Source: Nemertoderma westbladi (lineage: Eukaryota > Xenacoelomorpha > Nemertodermatida > Nemertodermatidae). Taken from it: a DNA stretch of 50,689 bases. Positions within the stretch are counted from its first letter, which is position 1, and each line of letters opens with the position of its first letter. The DNA lies in NCBI GenBank assembly GCA_032718475.1, contig JAUCBJ010000922.1, positions 1-50,689 of the forward strand, given 5' to 3'. Below the pieces are notes generated by a model. The model was not told where the DNA came from. It searched no databases and saw only the letters and a list, made by a program, of their open reading frames with translations. A program made the translations under genes and the position numbers. Shown in pieces: positions 1 through 10,818 of this stretch.

Positions 1-1896
1 GAATATAACTGGGCTAATGAAATTTAATGGGTCATAGACCGAGCTTAAAATGCTTAGGCATATCCGTTTTGTCCGCCTATCATCATTCTTGGGAGTAACT
101 TTAAAAAACAAATAGTCATGTTGGGGATTCCAGCGTAGTCCCAGTGTTTTAGTAATGGGCAGTGGGTCAGTATCTAAGTCGATGGTGCTGTTGTCTCTAG
201 TATCCATATCAAAGGATTGTAGCACTTTCTTAGAGTTACTTTTAAACTTGCGCAGTTTAAAACCTCCCTTTGCAAGGCAGTCTGAGACATCATGTGCAAG
301 CTTTATTGCAATAGCTTCGTTCATTACAGAAAATAAACAGTCATCCATATATATATCGTTCTTTATGGTCTTAGTGACAATTGCATCATATAGGTGATCA
401 TGGTCAGTTGCAGTCTGTCTCAAAACTGAACAAGCATTTGATGGACTGCAGATAATACCAAACGCTTGTATGTTCATCCAGTATATCTGTGCTGGGAGAT
501 TATATTCGCCATTGGGCCACCACAGAAACCGCAGACTTTGTCTGTCACTGAGCAGCGTTTTAACCTGTAAAAACATCCCTTCAATGTCAGACACAACAGC
601 TACATCAAACTGTCGGAATCTCAATAGTATTCCCACCAACGATTGTAACAGGTTTGGTCCGGGTAAAAGGTAGCTGTTTAAGGAGTGTCCCATCCACATT
701 GCGGCACAGTCAAACACAACACGGATTTCTTCGGGTTTGTTGGGCTTTGGTACACCATGATGGGGCATATAATATTCTAAATCCCCAGCTATATTCAGTT
801 TGTCTTCAGGAACTAATTCCGCGAAACCACAGTCTAAATATTTATTCATCTGAGTCTCGTATTGTTCACGTAATGTAGAGTTATTTAGTAGTTTCCTAGA
901 CAGCAGTGCTGCCCGTTTATCTGCTAGTGGTCTATTGTTGATCAATGAAGGATTGTCATCCCGCCAAAGTAATCCAATCCTGTAGTGTCCATCAGTGAGA
1001 TGTTGTACAGTCGATGTCTGTATGTCTATCGCCCGTTGTTCCTCTGCAGATAGAGATAAGTCATTGGCATTAGTTTCAGCATGGTCAATATCTAACCACC
1101 GTAATGTTGCAAGGGTTAGCTTGAGATCCTGATCTAACTTTTGGTAAAGTAGATCTCTAACTTCCGTGGAATTGCGCGGATCACATTTCAAATTGTCTAT
1201 TAGCTTATGGATATTCTCAGTATGTCTATCTAGAGTAGTACACATTCTAATGGTCTCATAATCATTCTGGTCAGTACATTTCAGTGTTGTTCTGAGAGTC
1301 ATATGATCTTGATCATAGTCACAATCTTCAATCTGAATTTGTCTCTCTTTTAAAGTCTGTTGTGAAGGGCGAGTACAGTACCAACCGAGCTTGGTGTGCA
1401 CTGCATACGGATGGAGTGGTAAAGGAAATTCTGGTACTCGTTCTAGAACATGAAATGCCTCGGGAACATTTTGTCCAATAAGTACAGAAATACCCGGTAT
1501 TTGTGTAGTGTATTGCGGTATCGACTGTTTTGTAAGAAATGGATCAGTAATCCAATTGTACGGTAATGGCTGTCCACCTGTAAAGTCAGTTATACTAATG
1601 AACTTCACATGTTTAGCACAGTAGGATGAACTCAATGACTGTATAGAACCATAAGACTTGGTTGTGTGTATCCGGGACGTCCAGGATTTCATTACACCTG
1701 ACATGTTTAAGTCTGTTGGTTTTTTCTCAATAAAAAGTCTATCTGCTAGGTCCTTGTCCACAAATGTTGCAGAACTACCTGAGTCAATTAGTGCATTCAC
1801 ATTCAATTCACCCTTGTCACCTACAAGCTTTACTTGTATAACTTGGAATTCCGAGTTTGGGGTTCTCTCGGAATTCGTGCGTCTGGTGCTGACTAG
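1..1896 (-). CDS. BEL/Pao retrotransposon Pol (protease and reverse transcriptase; partial, runs off window)
   Basis: The minus strand is open for 632 codons from the Gag stop to the window edge with no stop and no need for a new ATG. Near the start is an aspartic protease motif, ALIDSGSSATF (about 1,780). The reverse transcriptase follows, with VVFDCAA, a VVSDIEGMF catalytic-Asp region, and YMDD near 345. VYDPLNFISPV at the edge is a block typical of BEL/Pao Pol. RNase H and integrase would lie outside the window. The frame is the same as Gag, so Pol is probably made as a Gag-Pol fusion by reading through the UGA. The intact frame suggests a young, possibly active element. YMDD, rather than the more common YVDD, is a minor peculiarity. 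The family call is firm; activity is inference. Confidence 0.9.
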
Positions 1897-1899
1897 TCA
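1893..1899 (-). promoter_or_regulatory. Gag/Pol stop codon in UGA-CUAG readthrough context
   Basis: The Gag stop is TGA (1899-1897), immediately followed by CTAG (1896-1893), and Pol continues in the same frame. UGA CUAG is a well-known efficient stop-codon readthrough context, used in alphaviruses and in mammalian readthrough genes such as AQP4 and MAPK10. It would give mostly Gag and some Gag-Pol. A chance nonsense mutation in a single long ORF is the alternative. Confidence 0.7.
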
Positions 1900-4860
1900 G
1901 AAAGCCTGTGAGTCAGGAAGAATATCTACCTGGTCAATCTCTTCATACTCATCTGAAGCGTATGTGCTGTTTGGTAGTAAGTTGTTGGTCGATGTTTCCT
2001 CAGCTGTCAATGTTGTGTGATGAACCTGTGCTCGTGCAGTTTCAGAGTGCAAAATAGTGTGATGGGATTTCTTACACACCTTGCACCTTCCCTCAGAACG
2101 GCACATTTTGCGCATATGATTTGCACTTAAACAGTTGTAACAAAGCCTATTTGTAGCTGCATATGCCCGTCTGTCAATCACAGTAAGGTTCCTAAAGGTA
2201 GGACAGTTGGAAATCCTATGTTCAGTAGAGTGACACTTGTGACACCCGGTGGTGAGTTTATTGTCAGTAGTCCCATCAGTGTTTAGTGTTGTGAGGGCCT
2301 CCAACACTAATTGCAAAGTTTCTTTCTGACCATCTTTAACCTTAGAATTACCAGGCTTGGTCACCGCTGGCTGGTCAGATCGTTTTTGGGGAGCTACCTT
2401 AGTTGCTCCACGAATGTGGTTAACTTCCGCGTACTGGTCATTGACTTTAAAGTCCTCCTCAAAATCTACGGTATCGGATTGAGTCTGCCTGACTTTCGCA
2501 CGCTGCAATGGAGTCACTGATGGGTGTAGGGCGCTTTTGGTTTTACAACTGAGCAAACACTCACGCTCTCGCCTCTGTCCACTCAGCGTGATCTGGCATT
2601 CTTCATCAAGAAATTCCAGGAATTTTTTAATGTTAGGAAGGGAGTTAGTCCTTAACTCTTGACGCACTCTTTGTTTGTCCCATCTTGTCCCTACAGGTCC
2701 CGGTAATAGTGCTTGTAGTTGTCCAATTACAATGGGATGGTCTAAGTGACAAGTCTGGTCTAGGGTCTCAAGTTGGAGATATACAGTTCTAATCTTGTCT
2801 GCGAACCTTACAAACGAGTCACCGTTATTCACAGCCCCTGTCTTCATAAGTTGGTGAACCATACTGGCGGCAATAGAAGATTCTCGTCCCCAACGCTGGC
2901 AGAGTCCCACCCAAGCGCGCGAAAATGGTTCATTGACTCCAAGGTAACTTTCTGCAAGTTCTTTTGGTGGTCCTTCGAGGCTCCTGATAAGCAGTTGGAG
3001 CAATTCATCCTCTGGTAAATTTGAGTTATACAGATTAGACTTTACTGTTTGCTTAAAGGGAATCCATCGTAGGGGGTCCCCATTGAATTTGCGTGCAGTA
3101 TCACCAATGGAGCCTTTGGCATCCATTCTAGTCATGACTCTGGCAAAACTTCGGTTGGTTTCAAGTGTTGTCTCCTCTACTACAGTAGGTAAGGGGGTGT
3201 TTCCAACAGTCTCTGGTCTTTTGAGAATCGAAGTTGGTCGAAACTCAAGTTCCCCTGTCAAGTCTTCACCCATTAATTTGGCTGCTTGTTCCTTAAAGGT
3301 ACCACCCATCAACTGTGTGGAAACCTGCGTTTCCGGTCCTCCTTGGCATAAATCTCTCATGGGAAGAGTAGTTGCCTTGTAGGGTTGGTTCCTAGAGTTA
3401 GCTAATATGCCCATGCTGTCCTTTAATTGAGCTATCTCTGATCGCAACGTCTCCATTTCATCGGAGAGTGTATAATTATTATGTGTATCATAATTACTGA
3501 TGGTGTGGTATGCAGTGGAGTTGGCCCTTGGCTGAAAAACTGATGCGTGAGGGTCGAACTCGTAGTGTGTTTTTGTATATCCTGCACTACTTACATTATG
3601 ATATTGGGTAGCATTAGTTGTGAATAATGGGATATACATAGATGTAGTGGAGGTAGGTGAGAAGTGTGGCTGTGTTACAAGTGGACACATAGTGGGTCTT
3701 GAAGTAGTATCTTTGAAAGTCACAACGCTACTAATATGCCCAGTCTTACTTCTGACACAAGTAGTGTCTATAGAAGATAATGATGTTGCAATTCTATAGG
3801 ACACTTGATCATTACTCGTTAGTGATCGGTTATTAGATATTTGCGATATAAAAAAAGAGGGAGCATGAACTGTAGCAGTAGGATTAACGCTGGATGAATA
3901 GGTGTTGGTGACAGTGTTAGAACTAGTAACATGAAATAAATTACAGCTAGTTACCATCGTCTTTAAATTCAGCTTAGGTGTAGATTCGGTATGGCTGGTA
4001 GTTTGCTGTTGTTCTACTCTTGTAACAGGTGGTTTATCTACATGTGTGATAGGACGTCGATAAACACTATTTCTAGACTTACTAGGAGTTGTCTTCTTCC
4101 TGGTTGTCTCTATTTCACTTTCAGATTCACTAGTACACTTTTCTAACCTAGCCTTTGCTATGGCTCTTCTCTTAGTTATGTCTAGTTGCTTTCTCATTTT
4201 TTCTAACCTAGCAGACTTAAACGTTCTAGCCTCCTCAGCCTCAAGTTCCTCTTCCTCGGCCTTTCTTACCGTCTCCTCAGCATCGAACATGAGCTGAAGC
4301 GTTTCAATCGGAAGTGATTCATCAGACATCCGAGTATTATGGGATCTCTTACTATTATGGGAAAGAGGTGGATCTACTACTGGGTCCAACAGATTGGGTG
4401 TGGAACGAAAGCCCCTTAACGGTGCTAGCAGAGCTGATAAAGCTGCATTAATTCTGTGGTAATCCACACTAATCTGATCCCGTTTGCGTTCTATGTAAGC
4501 GATTTGTTCACTCTGATTTAGGTCCTGGAACCTATTGACGAATTTGGAACATATCAGTGTTATCCTACAGTAGCTAGTCTCTAGTTGGTCTATGTGAAAA
4601 TGTAAGTCTCGGTATGTGTGTTCTGTTAGTCTAGAATAACTGTCTGCTATATTGAAAATACGAGTACTGTGTGCGCAGTACCCTCTAAAGGATTTACGCA
4701 GGGTTGTGGTGTCTTCAGAGTCAGGGATCTCCACATCATTGGGGCCCTCTGGGTTTAGGGATGGTACGTCCTCGATGTCAACAGACGTGTTAGTGTGAAC
4801 TGGTACTACAGTTAAATCTAGGTCAGTCAAACTGTCCATTGGGTCATTTACTGTATACAA
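1897..4860 (-). CDS. BEL/Pao retrotransposon Gag polyprotein
   Basis: This is an intact 987-residue ORF. The N-terminal half is Ser/Thr-rich and contains an acidic/basic, coiled-coil-like stretch (about residues 190-250, many Glu, Ala, Arg and Lys). The central part (about residues 590-760) has the DUF1759-like Gag pattern: FNGDPLRWIPF, then a LLIRSLEGPPKELAESYLG segment. The C terminus has two classical C-x2-C-x4-H-x4-C zinc knuckles, CHKCHSTEHRISNC and CYNCLSANHMRKMC, then CKVCKKSHHTILH. This arrangement is characteristic of BEL/Pao Gag. Gag should bind RNA and assemble virus-like particles in the cytoplasm. The first ATG is used; a second Met eight residues in is an alternative start. The ORF ends in UGA and continues in frame into Pol. 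Confidence 0.93.
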   Translation of the reverse strand: MYTVNDPMDSLTDLDLTVVPVHTNTSVDIEDVPSLNPEGPNDVEIPDSEDTTTLRKSFRGYCAHSTRIFNIADSYSRLTEHTYRDLHFHIDQLETSYCRITLICSKFVNRFQDLNQSEQIAYIERKRDQISVDYHRINAALSALLAPLRGFRSTPNLLDPVVDPPLSHNSKRSHNTRMSDESLPIETLQLMFDAEETVRKAEEEELEAEEARTFKSARLEKMRKQLDITKRRAIAKARLEKCTSESESEIETTRKKTTPSKSRNSVYRRPITHVDKPPVTRVEQQQTTSHTESTPKLNLKTMVTSCNLFHVTSSNTVTNTYSSSVNPTATVHAPSFFISQISNNRSLTSNDQVSYRIATSLSSIDTTCVRSKTGHISSVVTFKDTTSRPTMCPLVTQPHFSPTSTTSMYIPLFTTNATQYHNVSSAGYTKTHYEFDPHASVFQPRANSTAYHTISNYDTHNNYTLSDEMETLRSEIAQLKDSMGILANSRNQPYKATTLPMRDLCQGGPETQVSTQLMGGTFKEQAAKLMGEDLTGELEFRPTSILKRPETVGNTPLPTVVEETTLETNRSFARVMTRMDAKGSIGDTARKFNGDPLRWIPFKQTVKSNLYNSNLPEDELLQLLIRSLEGPPKELAESYLGVNEPFSRAWVGLCQRWGRESSIAASMVHQLMKTGAVNNGDSFVRFADKIRTVYLQLETLDQTCHLDHPIVIGQLQALLPGPVGTRWDKQRVRQELRTNSLPNIKKFLEFLDEECQITLSGQRRERECLLSCKTKSALHPSVTPLQRAKVRQTQSDTVDFEEDFKVNDQYAEVNHIRGATKVAPQKRSDQPAVTKPGNSKVKDGQKETLQLVLEALTTLNTDGTTDNKLTTGCHKCHSTEHRISNCPTFRNLTVIDRRAYAATNRLCYNCLSANHMRKMCRSEGRCKVCKKSHHTILHSETARAQVHHTTLTAEETSTNNLLPNSTYASDEYEEIDQVDILPDSQAF

Positions 4861-6145
4861 TACGCACGCAGTACAACTACTATGTACTATAATATAAACA
4901 CTACAGTATAACTACAATGCAGTATAATTACTGTACTGTATTTACCACTATAAATAAAGTATATACCTACAGTAGTTAAATATTGTTACGCAAATATGTG
5001 CGTCTACACACTTACTTACAAGTGTGAAGCTCTAACAGTTGAGCTTTACTACAATTAATTAATTAATTAATTAGTGTTATTTAACGTTGACACTCTAAAT
5101 AATTAAATAACTAATTTAATTATCAAATAAATTATTAAATTATATTATAATCAAATTAAATTTAATTTAATTAATTTAAATTATTAAATTGATGAATAAT
5201 ACAAGCATAATAGGCTTGTATTCTTACTTTTGTTGCTGCGCGATTAATGTAGTCGCAGTGCTACTAACAATAATCCTATCGGCTGACCTGGACAATAAAC
5301 TATTACCGCCAGGGTTTATGCAGTGGCTCTAATATACAGTCAGTATGGCAACAAATCGATGGGGAGTTTGAGAAATTGAAAAAGGTGCTTGTACTAATAT
5401 CTAGACTTCGGTTTCGTACTGGCGAATAACGCATTCCTATTCTCAAAATTGCTAACAATCAATCTCTCCCTCAGAGAGAATTCCTGCAATAACCTGCTCC
5501 CTCTAGTACAGAGAAGAGAAAGAGTCTACAAGGGTCCCGGCAGCCTACGTAATGTAGACGGCTTTAGAAGGAAGGAGATAGTCGAAAGATGACAGTTTTT
5601 ATTTGGAAGGAAATTTATTCAGAGTTCCTCAGGTCGTTATTATTTATATAATTTATAATATTATATTCAAATTTAGACCGTAAACAATATATATACTAAT
5701 TACTAATATTCAATATGTAGGATTGCCCTATTCTAGCCGTAAGAATACAAAAGTCTCTCCCGCTGTATTTCAGAATAATGAGCCCAGCTGTCGAGATGAC
5801 TATTGTATTTAAAAAACTACTAATTAATCTATATAGTTGGCGATAATTGTTAGGTCAATAATACAGTATAGCCACGGCATTTATTGGCTTTCCATTATGC
5901 GGACAGATATGCCACCTAACATACTTCTAGATTGAGATTACAATACAATGCACAACTTAATTAACTCACACCACCAATAATCAACTTACAATAATTCAAT
6001 AAACCTATTAGTATAGTTACAATCTCTCGATAAATCGAATCACATATTAAATAAGCTAATAAACTCAACTGAACAGAAATATAATTCTTCGTTTACAAAT
6101 AAATTTGAATATAGCACAATAAAGAAAAGGTCGGGATGATTATTG
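4861..6145 (-). other. BEL 5' leader / AT-rich non-coding region
   Basis: About 1.3 kb upstream of Gag on its coding strand with no credible ORF. It is strongly AT-rich, with TTAA/ATTA-rich patches around 5,040-5,200. It probably holds the untranslated leader and packaging region of the BEL element. No clean LTR with TG...CA ends could be delimited inside it. Confidence 0.45.
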
Positions 6146-6163
6146 CCACGCGCAGCGGCGCCA
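6146..6163 (-). promoter_or_regulatory. Candidate primer binding site of the BEL element
   Basis: On the Gag coding strand the sequence starts TGGCGCCGCTGCGCGTGG. TGGCGCC is the usual start of a primer binding site complementary to a tRNA 3' end (...GGCGCCA). The site is 1.3 kb upstream of Gag, where the 5' LTR should end. Instead of an LTR, the 38-bp minisatellite begins within two bases. The tRNA was not identified. Confidence 0.4.
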
Positions 6164-6164
6164 A

Positions 6165-9100
6165 CACCAAGGGGGGTGGGATGTAAGAGTTAAAGAAGAA
6201 CGCACCTAGGAGGGTTGGATGTAAGAGTTAAATAAGAACGCACCTAAGGGGGTTGGATGTAAGAGTTAAAGAAGAACGCACCTAGGGGGGTTGGATGTAA
6301 GAGTTAAAGAAGAACGCACCAAGGGGGGTTGGATGTAAGAGTTAAAGAAGAACGCACCTAGGGGGGTTGGATGTAAGAGTTAAAGAAGAACGCACCTAGG
6401 GGGGTGGGATGTAAGAGTTAAAGAAGAACGCACCTAGGAGGGTTGGATGTAAGAGTTAAAGAAGAACGCACCTAGGGGGGTTGGATGTAAGAGTTAAAGA
6501 AGAACGCACCTAGGGGGGTTGGATGTAAGAGTTAAAGAAGAACGCACCTAGGGGGGTTGGATGTAAGAGTTAAAGAAGAACGCACCTAGGGGGGTTGGAT
6601 GTAAGAGTTAAAGAAGAACGCACCTAGGGGGGTTGGATGTAAGAGTTAAAGAAGAACGCACCTAGGGGGGTTGGATGTAAGAGTTAAAGAAGAACGCACC
6701 TAGGGGGGTTGGATGTAAGAGTTAAAGAAGAACGCACCTAGGGGGGTTGGATGTAAGAGTTAAATAAGAACGCACCTAGGGGGGTTGGATGTAAGAGTTA
6801 AAGAAGAACGCACCTAGGGGGGTTGGATGTAAGAGTTAAAGAAGAACGCACCAAGGGGGGTTGGATGTAAGAGTTAAAGAAGAACGCACCTAGGGGGGTT
6901 GGATGTAAGAGTTAAAGAAGAACGCACCTAGGGGGGTTGGATGTAAGAGTTAAAGAAGAACGCACCTAGGGGGGTTGGATGTAAGAGTTAAAGAAGAACG
7001 CACCTAGGGGGGTTGGATGTAAGAGTTAAAGAAGAACGCACCTAGGGGGGTTGGATGTAAGAGTTAAAGAAGAACGCACCTAGGGGGGTTGGATGTAAGA
7101 GTTAAAGAAGAACGCACCTAGGGGGGTTGGATGTAAGAGTTAAAGAAGAACGCACCTAGGGGGGTTGGATGTAAGAGTTAAAGAAGAACGCACCTAGGGG
7201 GGTTGGATGTAAGAGTTAAAGAAGAACGCACCTAGGGGGGTTGGATGTAAGAGTTAAATAAGAACGCACCTATGGGGGTTGGATGTAAGAGTTAAAGAAG
7301 AACGCACCTAGGGGGGTTGGATGTAAGAGTTAAAGAAGAACGCACCTAGGGGGGTTGGATGTAAGAGTTAAAGAAGAACGCACCTAGGGGGGTTGGATGT
7401 AAGAGTTAAAGAAGAACGCACCTAGGGGGGTGGGATGTAAGAGTTAAAGAAGAACGCACCTAGGGGGTGGGATGTAAGAGTTAAAGAAGAACGCACCTAG
7501 GGGGGTTGGATGTAAGAGTTAAAGAAGAACGCACCTAGGGGGGTGGGATGTAAGAGTTAAAGAAGAACGCACCTAGGGGGGTTGGATGTAAGAGTTAAAG
7601 AAGAACGCACCTAGGGGGGTTGGATGTAAGAGTTAAAGAAGAACGCACCTAGGGGGGTGGGATGTAAGAGTTAAAGAAGAACGCACCTAGGGGGGTTGGA
7701 TGTAAGAGTTAAAGAAGAACGCACCTAGGGGGGTTGGATGTAAGAGTTAAAGAAGAACGCACCTAGGGGGGTGGGATGTAAGAGTTAAAGAAGAACGCAC
7801 CTAGGAGGGTTGGATGTAAGAGTTAAATAAGAACGCACCTATGGGGGTTGGATGTAAGAGTTAAAGAAGAACGCACCTAGGGGGGTTGGATGTAAGAGTT
7901 AAAGAAGAACGCACCTAGGGGGGGTTGGATGTAAGAGTTAAAGAAGAACGCACCTATGGGGGTTGGATGTAAGAGTTAAAGAAGAACGCATCTAGGGGTG
8001 TGGGATGTAAGAGTTAAAGAAGAACGCACCTATGGGGGTTGGATGTAAGAGTTAAATAAGAACGCACCTAGGGTGGTTGGATGTAAGAGTTAAAGAAGAA
8101 CGCACCTAGGGGGGGTTGGATGTAAGAGTTAAAGAAGAACGCACCTAGGGGGGTTGGATGTAAGAGTCAAAGAAGAACGCACCTAGGGGGGTTGGATGTA
8201 AGAGTTAAAGAAGAACGCACCTAGGGGGGTTGGATGTAAGAGTTAAAGAAGAACGCACCTAGGGGGGTTGGATGTAAGAGTTAAAGAAGAACGCACCTAG
8301 GGGGGTTGGATGTAAGAGTTAAAGGAGAACGCACCTAGGGGGGTTGGATGTAAGAGTTAAAGAAGAACGCACCTAGGGGGGTTGGATGTAAGAGTTAAAG
8401 AAGAACGCACCTATGGGGGTTGGATGTAAGAGTTAAAGAAGAACGCACCTAGGGGGGTTGGATGTAAGAGTTAAAGAAGAACGCACCTAGGGGGGTTGGA
8501 TGTAAGAGTTAAAGAAGAACGCACCTAGGGGGGGTTGGATGTAAGAGTTAAAGAAGAACGCACCTAGGGGGGTGGGATATAAGAGTTAAAGAAGAACGCA
8601 CCTAGGGGGATTGGATGTAAGAGTTAAAGAAGAACGCACCTAGGGGGGTTGGATGTAAGAGTTAAAGAAGAACGCACCTAGGGGGGGTTGGATGTAAGAG
8701 TTAAAGAAGAACGCACCTAGGGGGGTGGGATATAAGAGTTAAAGAAGAACGCACCTAGGGGTTGGGTGTAAGAGTTAAAGAAGAACGCACCTATGGGGGT
8801 TGGATGTAAGAGTTAAAGAAGAACGCACCTAGGGGGGTTGGATGTAAGAGTTAAAGAAGAACGCACCTAGGGGGGTGGGATGTAAGAGTTAAAGAAGAAC
8901 GCACCTAGGGGGGTTGGGTGTAAGAGTTAAAGAAGAACGCACCTAGGGGGGGTTGGATGTAAGAGTTAAAGAAGAACGCACCTAGGGGGGTGGGATATAA
9001 GAGTTAAAGAAGAACGCACCTAGGGGGATTGGATGTAAGAGTTAAAGAAGAACGCACCTAGGGGGGTTGGATGTAAGAGTTAAAGAAGAACGCACCTAGG

Positions 9101-10464
9101 GGGGTTGGATGTAAGAGTTACAGAAGAACGCACCTAGGGGGGTTGGATGTAAGAGTTAAAGAAGAACGCACCTAGGGGGGTTGGATGTAAGAGTTACAGA
9201 AGAACGCACCTAGGGGGGTTGGATGTAAGAGTTAAAGAAGAACGCACCTAGGGGGGTTGGATGTAAGAGTTAAATAAGAACGCACCTAGGGGGGTGGGAT
9301 ATAAGAGTTAAAGAAGAACGCACCTAGGGGGGTTGGATGTAAGAGTTAAATAAGAACGCACCTAGGGGGGTTGGATGTAAGAGTTAAAGAAGAACGCACC
9401 TAGGGGGGTTGGATGTAAGAGTTAAATAAGAACGCACCTAGGGGGGTTGGATGTAAGAGTTAAAGAAGAACGCACCTAGGGGGGTTGGATGTAAGAGTTA
9501 AAGAAGAACGCACCTAGGGGGGTTGGATGTAAGAGTTACAGAAGAACGCACCTATGGGGGTTGGATGTAAGAGTTAAAGAAGAACGCACCTAGGGGGTTG
9601 GATGTAAGAGTTAAAGAAGAACGCACCTAGGGGGATTGGATGTAAGAGTTAAAGAAGAACGCACCTAGGGGGATTGGATGTAAGAGTTAAAGAAGAACGC
9701 ACCTAGGGGGGTTGGATGTAAGAGTTAAAGAAGAACGCACCTAGGGGGGTTGGATGTAAGAGTTAAAGAAGAACGCACCTAGGGGGGTTGGATGTAAGAG
9801 TTAAAGAAGAACGCACCTAGGGGGGTTGGATGTAAGAGTTACAGAAGAACGCACCTATGGGGGTTGGATGTAAGAGTTAAAGAAGAACGCACCTAGGGGG
9901 GTTGGATGTAAGAGTTAAAGAAGAACGCACCTAGGGGGATTGGATGTAAGAATTAAAGAAGAACGCACCTAGGGGGATTGGATGTAAGAGTTAAAGAAGA
10001 ACGCACCTAGGGGGGTTGGATGTAAGAGTTAAAGAAGAACGCACCTAGGGGGGTTGGATGTAAGAGTTAAAGAAGAACGCACCTATGGGGGTTGGATGTA
10101 AGAGTTAAAGAAGAACGCACCTAGGGAGGGTTGGATGTAAGAGTTAAATAAGAACGCACCTAGGGTGGTTGGATGTAAGAGTTAAAGAAGAACGCACCTA
10201 GGGGGGGTTGGATGTAAGAGTTAAAGAAGAACGCACCTAGGGGGGTTGGATGTAAGAGTTAAAGAAGAACGCACCTAGGGGGGTTGGATGTAAGAGTTAA
10301 AGAAGAACGCACCTATGTGGGTTGGATGTAAGAGTTAAAGAAGAACGCGCACCTAGGGGAGTTGGATGTAAGAGTTAAAGAAGAACGCACCTAGGGGGGT
10401 TGGATGTAAGAGTTAAAGAAGAACGCACCTAGGGGGGTTGGATGTAAGAGTTAAAGAAGAACGC
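6165..10464. repeat. 38-bp minisatellite, array 1 (about 113 copies)
   Basis: Tandem units start GGATGTAAGAGTTAAAGAAG and end AACGCACCTAGGGGGGTT, 38 bp in all. Variants differ in the G run (5-7 G), in AAAGAAG versus AAATAAG, and in CCTAGG versus CCTATG or CCAAGG. Each unit has a CCTAGG palindrome abutting a G run. There is no long ORF: 38 is not a multiple of three and the units contain stops. The array starts directly at the BEL primer-site candidate. Confidence 0.97.
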
Positions 10465-10482
10465 CAAAGAATAAATACATAA

Positions 10483-10818
10483 CCTGTCTCAAAAGCTACA
10501 GCTCTACCTATACTTACCTGTCTCAATAGCGACAGCTCTACCTATACTTACCTGTCTCAATAGCGACAGCTCTACCTATACTTACCTGTCTCAATAGCGA
10601 CAGCTCTACCTATACTTACCTGTCTCATTAGCGACAGCTCTACATATACCTTACCTGTCTCAATAGCGACAGCTCTACCTATACTTACCTGTCTCAATAG
10701 CGACAGCTCTACCTATACTTACCTGTCTCAATAGCGACAGCTCTACCTATACTTACCTGTCTCAATAGCGACAGCTCTACCTATACTTACCTGTCTCAAT
10801 AGCGACAGCTCTACCTAT
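10483..10818. repeat. 34-bp minisatellite carrying a U1-like / splice-donor sequence, copy 1
   Basis: About ten units of 34 bp, read on the plus strand as ACCTGTCTCAATAGCGACAG followed by CTCTACCTATACTT. On the minus strand each unit reads GAGACAG/GTAAGTAT, a perfect 5' splice site. Eight units contain ATACTTACCTG, identical to nucleotides 1-11 of metazoan U1 snRNA. The unit is homologous to the end of the VCP exon at 28555-28712 plus its donor. A 26-bp spacer separates it from the 38-bp array. Confidence 0.95.

Noticed and set aside
155-3382. Several plus-strand ORFs of 60-120 codons opposite BEL Gag-Pol
   Set aside because: They are shadows of the long, domain-bearing minus-strand frames.
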